From the NCBI GenBank assembly GCA_002070275.1, contig MWCY01000016.1:1-64000 (forward strand): a DNA stretch of 64,000 bases, written 5' to 3'. Positions 59,375-64,000 of the stretch are shown here, in pieces (position 1 is the first letter of the stretch; each line of letters opens with the position of its first letter). The notes beneath the pieces are model-generated. The model had not been told where the DNA came from. It was given only the letters and a program-made list of their open reading frames with translations, and made no database searches. The stretch is from Candidatus Hydrogenedentes bacterium ADurb.Bin170 (lineage in GTDB: Bacteria; Hydrogenedentota; Hydrogenedentia; Hydrogenedentales; CAITNO01). The translations under genes and the position numbers were made by a program.

Positions 59375-60250
59375 ATGAACCGACGCTGTTTCCTGCATTC
59401 TGCTGCTTCTGCCGCCGCAAGCGTGTCTCTTTGCCCTGCCACTTTTTCTGACATTGGGAACAGCCCGACCTTTGCCGATTCAGGGATGCGTTTTTCCGCA
59501 CCTCTGGAATGGTTCCCAGGTTTGCGCCCGGAAGACAAACTGGAACATGTGGCACGCTGGGGACTTGCCGCATACGAATGGCTTTGGCCCATCGGTGACG
59601 CCGACAAAATCCGGGAAAAGGCCTGTGCTTTGGGACTGGAAATAAGCTGTATGGCAGGTACCGGGGCTATTGCCGAGGGCTGGATGGTTGCTCCCGAAGA
59701 TCATGATAAAGTCTTCGAAATGCTTCGCCAACGGATTGCAATGGCAAAACAGTTGAATTGCAGACGGCTTATAGGATTAACAGGAAACAGCCTGAAAGGT
59801 ACATCAGCGGAAGCACAGACGGAATCAGTCATTACCTGCCTGAAGCGGCTTGCGCCCCTCCTTGAGGACAGTGGCATGATTCTTGTAATGGAAGCTCTGA
59901 ATCCTCTTGTGGATCACAAGGGATTTTTCATAACCCGCACCGATCAGACCATTGAGATTTTACAGGCGGTCGGAAGTCCCAACGTCAAAATGCTCTTCGA
60001 TATTTATCATCAGCAAATTACAGAAGGTAATGTAATACGCAATATCAGGGAAAATATTGCCCATATCGGGCATTTTCACGTTGCCGACAACCCAGGTCGC
60101 AATGAGCCGGGCACAGGCGAACTCAACTACACCAATATATTCAGGGCTATCAGAGAAAGCGGCTATACGGACTTTATAGCGCTTGAATGCGGGCACTCCA
60201 CGGGTAATTACGAAAACACGCTTCAGGCAACCCTGAAGTGCCTGCTCTGA
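59375..60250 (+). CDS. Hydroxypyruvate-isomerase-like TIM-barrel protein with Tat-like signal
   Basis: A 291-residue protein. The N-terminus MNRRCFLHSAASAAAS resembles a twin-arginine signal. The rest is a xylose-isomerase-like barrel of the Hyi/IolE group: the metal and catalytic residues fit VMEALNP, FDIYHQQI, IGHFHVADNPGRNEPG and ALECG. Hydroxypyruvate isomerase swaps hydroxypyruvate and tartronate semialdehyde; export and exact substrate here are inferred. Exported members are typical of PVC-like bacteria. It is convergent with fabG, 12 bases apart. Confidence 0.87.
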   Translation: MNRRCFLHSAASAAASVSLCPATFSDIGNSPTFADSGMRFSAPLEWFPGLRPEDKLEHVARWGLAAYEWLWPIGDADKIREKACALGLEISCMAGTGAIAEGWMVAPEDHDKVFEMLRQRIAMAKQLNCRRLIGLTGNSLKGTSAEAQTESVITCLKRLAPLLEDSGMILVMEALNPLVDHKGFFITRTDQTIEILQAVGSPNVKMLFDIYHQQITEGNVIRNIRENIAHIGHFHVADNPGRNEPGTGELNYTNIFRAIRESGYTDFIALECGHSTGNYENTLQATLKCLL

Positions 60251-60262
60251 TATCCTTCCGGA

Positions 60263-60997
60263 TCAGGTGCCCAGCCCGCCGTCCACGGTAAGCGTGGCTC
60301 CGGTAATATACGCCGCTTCATCCGAAGCAAGAAAAGCCACTGCTGCCACCACTTCCTCCGCAGTTCCCGGGCGCTGCAGCGGAACCCGGGAGAGCAGCGC
60401 ATCACGCTGCGCCTCCGGAAAGGAGGCTGTCATTTCCGTGTCAATAAATCCGGGGGCAACCAGATTAACAGTAATATTTCGGGAAGCCATTTCCCGAGCA
60501 TAGGATTTGGTAAAGCCGATCAGCCCCGCTTTTGCCGCCGCGTAGGCACATTGCCCGGCATTGCCACGCAGCCCTGCAACGGAGCCGATATTGATGATAC
60601 GGCCGTAACGCTGTTTCATCATCATGGCAGCTGTGGCACGGCAGGTATAAAACACACTGCTGAGATTGGTTTGTATGAGCCGCTCCAGACGCTCATCTTT
60701 CATCCGGATCAGAAGGCCGTCATCGGTCGATCCTGCATTATTCACTAGAATATGAACCGTTCCCCACGTGGCGGCGACTCTGCCGATGAGCGCGTCCACT
60801 GCTGCCGGATTGGATACATCGCAGCCTATACCGATGCAGGAAGAACCGAGGCGCTGAGCGGCAGCCGATGCACTTTCCTCGGAACGGCCACACAAAGCAA
60901 CCTGCGCCCCTCTTTCAATAAAAAGCCGGGCAACCGCATATCCGATTCCCCGGGTGCCTCCCGTGATTACAGCGATTTTTCCCTTTAATGATGACAA
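60263..60997 (-). CDS. fabG: 3-oxoacyl-ACP reductase FabG
   Basis: A 244-residue short-chain dehydrogenase that reduces 3-oxoacyl-ACP in fatty acid elongation using NADPH. The Rossmann motif is GGTRGIGYAVA, then NNAGSTDDGLL, the catalytic Ser in INIGSVAGLRG and the YxxxK in YAAAKAGLIGF. The C-terminus LTVDGGLGT is typical. It is the last gene of the DUF177-rpmF-plsX-fabG operon, 96 nt after plsX. fabD, fabH and acpP, often found in this operon elsewhere, are missing here. Confidence 0.95.
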   Translation of the reverse strand: MSSLKGKIAVITGGTRGIGYAVARLFIERGAQVALCGRSEESASAAAQRLGSSCIGIGCDVSNPAAVDALIGRVAATWGTVHILVNNAGSTDDGLLIRMKDERLERLIQTNLSSVFYTCRATAAMMMKQRYGRIINIGSVAGLRGNAGQCAYAAAKAGLIGFTKSYAREMASRNITVNLVAPGFIDTEMTASFPEAQRDALLSRVPLQRPGTAEEVVAAVAFLASDEAAYITGATLTVDGGLGT

Positions 60998-61093
60998 TGC
61001 GCTTTCCTTGGATCACATTTTAAGCCTGGTTTCTCTCACAAACGTGCCTGCTTTATCGTGCAGGAAAGGAAAGAAGAAAAGCAAGAGAAGAGA

Positions 61094-62224
61094 TTACTGA
61101 AGCAGATTCGATGATTCAGCGGACGAAAAGACGGCTGCTTCCGGAGGATCTTCCGTTTCGGACTGGAGCCCGAGCCCTGCCATGGAATCGGCTGACAAAG
61201 CATCCTGAGCAGATCCGTTTACTCCACCATTTTCTTTTAATGTCTGGATGTTCTCGCGGATATGTTCCAGCAGGTGGTTTTCCAGAGCGTGCTGTGTTCC
61301 GTAGATCGCATTTTCTATGCCCCGAACAGTGCTGGCACCATGAAGAACAATCACTGTTCCGTCAACGCCCAACAGCGGCGCACCGGAATACTCGTTGGGA
61401 TCCATTTTGTGCTTGATCTGCTTGAGAGCCTTGCGGGCGAGGACAGCGCCGATCTTGCTCATATTTGAGCTTTCGAAATGCTCCCTCACCATTTTTCCCA
61501 TGAAATAGGCAACGGCCTCACTCGTTTTTAGAAAGAGGTTACCGATAAAGCCATCGCAGACGACCACATCCGCCTTGCCCTCGCAAAGCGGTCTCGGCTC
61601 AATATTGCCTATGAAATTCAGGTGGGACGCTTTTGAAAGCGTTCGGTATGCCTCCCGGGCAATCGCACCGCCCTTGACGTTTTCCTCGCCGATATTCAAC
61701 AGGGCAATCCTGGGGTTCTCGACGCCCAGGGCATGTCTTGAATAAGCGACACCCATCTCGGCAAATTCACACAAATGCCGGGCTGTGCAATCCACGTTCG
61801 CACCCAGATCAAGCACAACTGTGCGTCCCTGCAGCGTGGGGAAGGTCTGACTCAAAGCGGGGCGTGCCACGCCCGGAATAGATCCCAGAATCACACGGGT
61901 GGCCACCATAATTGCACCGGTATTGCCAGCGCTGATAAATGCCTGTGCCTCCCCTTCTTTGACCATGCGCATCGCCACATGCATGGAGGAATGCTTTTTT
62001 TTGCGAACAGCAATAACCGGCGGCTCGAGGGGCGTTATTGCCTCAGGAGCGTGGCGGATGGAGACGTTGCCTTTTTTCGGAAAAGCTTCGAGTTTCTCTT
62101 TCAGCAGATCTTCATCACCGACCAGGATGACCTCCACGTCTGAATTGAGGCTTGCCAAGACAGCACCTTCCACCTCCGGTCCGGGCGGATTATCTGTTCC
62201 CATGGCATCCAAAGCAATTCGCAC
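61094..62224 (-). CDS. plsX: Phosphate acyltransferase PlsX
   Basis: A 376-residue PlsX, which turns acyl-ACP into acyl-phosphate for phospholipid synthesis, acting at the inner membrane face. Hallmarks are RIALDAMGTDNPPG at the start, SAGNTGA, LDLGANVDC, LLNIGEENVKG, CDGFIGN and GAPLLGVDGTVIVLHG. The family is about 330-350 residues; the extra C-terminal 30 residues are Ser/Glu-rich and look disordered. It lies 66 nt after rpmF and before fabG in one operon. Confidence 0.96.
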   Translation of the reverse strand: MRIALDAMGTDNPPGPEVEGAVLASLNSDVEVILVGDEDLLKEKLEAFPKKGNVSIRHAPEAITPLEPPVIAVRKKKHSSMHVAMRMVKEGEAQAFISAGNTGAIMVATRVILGSIPGVARPALSQTFPTLQGRTVVLDLGANVDCTARHLCEFAEMGVAYSRHALGVENPRIALLNIGEENVKGGAIAREAYRTLSKASHLNFIGNIEPRPLCEGKADVVVCDGFIGNLFLKTSEAVAYFMGKMVREHFESSNMSKIGAVLARKALKQIKHKMDPNEYSGAPLLGVDGTVIVLHGASTVRGIENAIYGTQHALENHLLEHIRENIQTLKENGGVNGSAQDALSADSMAGLGLQSETEDPPEAAVFSSAESSNLLQ

Positions 62225-62290
62225 AGAGAAATCCTTTATCTCAGTTCAGATCAGGCAAACCGGTGCTAAAAAAATGCCGGCGAAAACAAC

Positions 62291-62473
62291 TCAGTCGTTC
62301 TGAGGCTTTACAACAACGCGGCCTTTATAAAATCCAGTTTTAAGGCAAACACGATGAGGAAGCTTGGCTTCGCCAGAATCGGGGCATTCAACTACATTGG
62401 GGGCTGTAAGTGCATGGTGTGAGCGGCGCATGCCTTTTTTCGCTTTGCCGGTACGTCTCTTGGGTAATGCCAT
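62291..62473 (-). CDS. rpmF: 50S ribosomal protein L32
   Basis: A 60-residue L32. The N-terminus MALPKRRTGKAKKGMRRSHHALTAP-type stretch is clear (PKRRTGKAKKGMRRSHHAL). Zinc-binding members have two CxxC pairs; here each pair keeps only its first cysteine (CPDSGEAKLPHRVCLKTG), so a full four-cysteine site is not present. The position between DUF177 and plsX is the usual one. The stop codon of DUF177 ends six bases upstream. Confidence 0.97.
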   Translation of the reverse strand: MALPKRRTGKAKKGMRRSHHALTAPNVVECPDSGEAKLPHRVCLKTGFYKGRVVVKPQND

Positions 62474-62479
62474 TGTAAA

Positions 62480-63079
62480 CTACTCCTTATTCTTGTCGGA
62501 TTGCAGCTCCGGAAACATCTTTGCCAGCGCCGACAATCCCTGATTGTCATTCAGGTGCTGTGACTCTTTTTCCTTGTCACAGCCACAGTCATTATGATTT
62601 AAGTTGGTGCCGCATCGGCCACAGACACCTTTGCAGTCCGGACCGCATACATAGGTATACGGCTCTGCAAAAACAACCTCCTCCCATACGTAAGGAGCCA
62701 GGCAAATCACATCTTCCTGCGCTGCCGGTGCTGAAGCGTTTTTCGCCGGATGACTGTAAAAGAAGTCTGTCTCTTCCTGCGAACGGCTGATTTCCTTCAG
62801 CACATTTCCGGATATTTTTTCAAAAATCCATCGGACTTGTACACAAAAGGGGACGTCTGCCGAGGCAAGGCATTGGCAACAGGTTCCGTGATATGCGCCC
62901 GTCACTCTGCCACGAAAGGTATATGATTCACGAAATTTTGTAAATCTGCCCGATATGCACACCGAACCTACAGTCACCGCCGGCGTATCAGGCGGCTGAA
63001 TAGATTCTAAAGGGATGCACTCCTCGAACTCGTAGCCGTCGCCGCCAATACAGGAAATTGGAATTGTTAAGTTGTTCAT
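62480..63079 (-). CDS. DUF177 (YceD-like) protein
   Basis: A 199-residue cytoplasmic protein of the YceD/DUF177 family, almost always encoded before rpmF and linked to 23S rRNA levels in E. coli and plants. It has CQCLASADVPF in the middle and a cysteine-rich end, CGPDCKGVCGRCGTNLNHNDC, that matches the family's C-terminal signature. ATG 63079 follows AAAGG; a longer frame from 63133 overlaps the promoter. It is the first gene of the lipid operon. Confidence 0.92.
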   Translation of the reverse strand: MNNLTIPISCIGGDGYEFEECIPLESIQPPDTPAVTVGSVCISGRFTKFRESYTFRGRVTGAYHGTCCQCLASADVPFCVQVRWIFEKISGNVLKEISRSQEETDFFYSHPAKNASAPAAQEDVICLAPYVWEEVVFAEPYTYVCGPDCKGVCGRCGTNLNHNDCGCDKEKESQHLNDNQGLSALAKMFPELQSDKNKE

Positions 63080-63114
63080 GAACCGATGCCTTTTCAGTGG
63101 CGCAACGACGCAAC

Positions 63115-63144
63115 AGTATATCAAAAAACACATGATTACTTCAA
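63115..63144 (-). promoter_or_regulatory. Promoter of the DUF177-rpmF-plsX-fabG operon
   Basis: On the minus strand: -35 TTGAAG (63139-63144), an 18-nt spacer and -10 TATACT (63115-63120), ending 35 nt before the ATG at 63079. No FapR-type operator was recognised. Confidence 0.5.
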
Positions 63145-63362
63145 AGTGAGTGAACGATACAAGCAGGGAGTGTTTATCCGTTGCACCGTGTTATCTATTT
63201 GAAATAAATATGAGACGTACTGTAGCAGATGCGCTCCAAAAAAAACGAAGGTGTCCTGATCGCCTTCCGGCGGTGTTGATTGACTATGCAGATAATTTCT
63301 GTAGTTTACTTTATTATTATACGATAAATATTGCTTAAAGGTTAACAGTATAAAGCCAACAG

Positions 63363-63391
63363 TTGCCCCTTAAGGCAGGTTTTAGTATACT
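63363..63391 (+). promoter_or_regulatory. Promoter of the last gene
   Basis: -35 TTGCCC (63363-63368), a 17-nt spacer and -10 TATACT (63386-63391). The leader to the ATG at 63477 would be about 80 nt. The rest of the gap from 63145 to 63362 is AT-rich and shows no gene. Confidence 0.55.
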
Positions 63392-63476
63392 ACTGGCGGC
63401 TTCAGAACAATAACGGGGGTTTACCTGAGCCTGCAATGGAAAGCCTTCCCCCTCTTTAAAAATAAAGGAATGTTTT

Positions 63477-64000
63477 ATGCTCTTCGCTCTTCGATTTCTG
63501 TGCGCAATGGCTGTGACCTTTACCCTGTCCCATACAGTTGTTCTGGCAGCACCAGCCAAAGCCTCAGCAAAAGCACCTGCTAAGGCAACGACGCAGGCGC
63601 CTGCACAAAAACTCCCCTGGACTTTACGGGAACATTATACTTTCAGTGGTGGCCCTTTAAGGCTTGACTACGCAAAGGACAACGGGGAATGGCGCATAAA
63701 GCTCTTTCAGGAAGACAGTGAACAGGCACGGATGAATCCGGATCTGATTTTAAAGGAAGTCCGGTTTTCTATCGAGCTGGCAGACGGTCGTGTGCTCACC
63801 AATGATATGTTCGGTGCCGCCGGAGAAACATTCCTCGACAGAGGCCCAGCCGTGTGGGAAGTGGCAGGAGAAGGCACGCACTACGCCATCCAGTTTCAAC
63901 CGCTGGAAGGATTGTCTGTTGAGCATGCTGTAACCATGTTAAAACAGTGGAATTTTCTTCTGATCACGCTCAAAGTTAAAAATATCAGCGAAAATCCCAT
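63477..64000 (+). CDS. Secreted protein of unknown family, N-terminal fragment
   Basis: ATG 63477 follows AAAGGA and the frame stays open to the right edge (174 codons seen). Residues 1-26 are a signal peptide (LFALRFLCAMAVTFTLSHTVVLAA). An Ala/Lys/Pro-rich linker (27-46) follows, then beta-rich sequence from LPWTLREHYTFSGGP to the edge. The layout resembles the N-terminal sandwich of secreted glycosidases such as alpha-galactosidases (NPCBM/GH36-like), but this is a guess. The rest of the gene is outside the window. Confidence 0.75.
   Translation, partial: MLFALRFLCAMAVTFTLSHTVVLAAPAKASAKAPAKATTQAPAQKLPWTLREHYTFSGGPLRLDYAKDNGEWRIKLFQEDSEQARMNPDLILKEVRFSIELADGRVLTNDMFGAAGETFLDRGPAVWEVAGEGTHYAIQFQPLEGLSVEHAVTMLKQWNFLLITLKVKNISENP

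Noticed and set aside
1-64000. Prophage, insertion sequence, CRISPR array, toxin-antitoxin or restriction genes
   Set aside because: None of the typical proteins, terminal repeats or spaced repeats was found on either strand.

Overview
The window is a stretch of bacterial chromosome with about 52 protein-coding genes, one tRNA and no visible mobile element, prophage or CRISPR array. Most of it is near 50% G+C, but the left 4 kb is clearly more AT-rich. The cell envelope is Gram-negative: Pal, CpoB, a TolC-type channel and several lipoproteins are present. The gene content points to a PVC-like or Hydrogenedentes/Sumerlaeota-like lineage. This rests on DUF1573, DUF4091, DUF6807 (PmoA-like) and 'FRGP' PQQ-propeller proteins, twin-arginine-like sugar isomerase homologues, many secreted putative glycosidases, and a lipoprotein with a Gly/Glu (EGE) linker. 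The assignment is an inference and no 16S gene is present.

Left to right: 1-5.7 kb holds two divergent B12-binding radical SAM genes and a large membrane glycosyltransferase/TPR protein. 5.8-8.3 kb has a XRE-cupin regulator, an acyl-CoA ligase and tRNA-Val. 8.3-16.7 kb has mutS between two opposite-strand secreted glycosidase-like genes. 16.9-21.6 kb has an aminotransferase, an unknown membrane protein, glgC and a secreted cyclophilin. 21.6-25.2 kb is a sugar-scavenging locus: a sialidase-like lipoprotein and a FucU/RbsD mutarotase, divergent from a DUF4091 protein. 25.2-31.4 kb has dinB, nnrD-thiL, a redoxin, a YhhN protein and queC-rlmB. 31.5-36.3 kb has a DegT aminotransferase and the clpS-clpA-nudix operon. 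36.5-38.3 kb has nifS and a NifU-like scaffold. 38.3-43.8 kb has a UDP-sugar pyrophosphorylase, DUF1573 and BadF-type kinase genes, and the pal-cpoB operon. 44.2-47.8 kb has a zinc-ribbon membrane protein, tolC, a possible 37-residue peptide and the EGE lipoprotein. 47.9-51.6 kb has an unknown gene, a radical SAM gene and a NodU/CmcH-type carbamoyltransferase. 51.7-60.3 kb has a PQQ-propeller protein, a purple-acid-phosphatase-like protein, a HAD phosphatase, a DUF6807 protein, queA, a second DegT aminotransferase and a sugar isomerase homologue. 60.3-63.1 kb is the DUF177-rpmF-plsX-fabG lipid operon. A truncated secreted protein closes the window.

Three themes recur: glycan breakdown and building (glycosidases, sialidase, DegT aminotransferases, UDP-sugar and glycosyl transfer, GlcNAc-type kinase), core housekeeping (mismatch repair, Clp proteolysis, Fe-S assembly, queuosine, fatty acids), and radical SAM chemistry next to carbamoyl transfer. 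Promoters visible by eye often use a TATACT -10 box. The most interesting places are the radical SAM-carbamoyltransferase pair, the double hairpin in front of queC, the 37-codon ORF after tolC and the palindromes in several control regions. All family calls come from reading the translated sequence; no database search was run.
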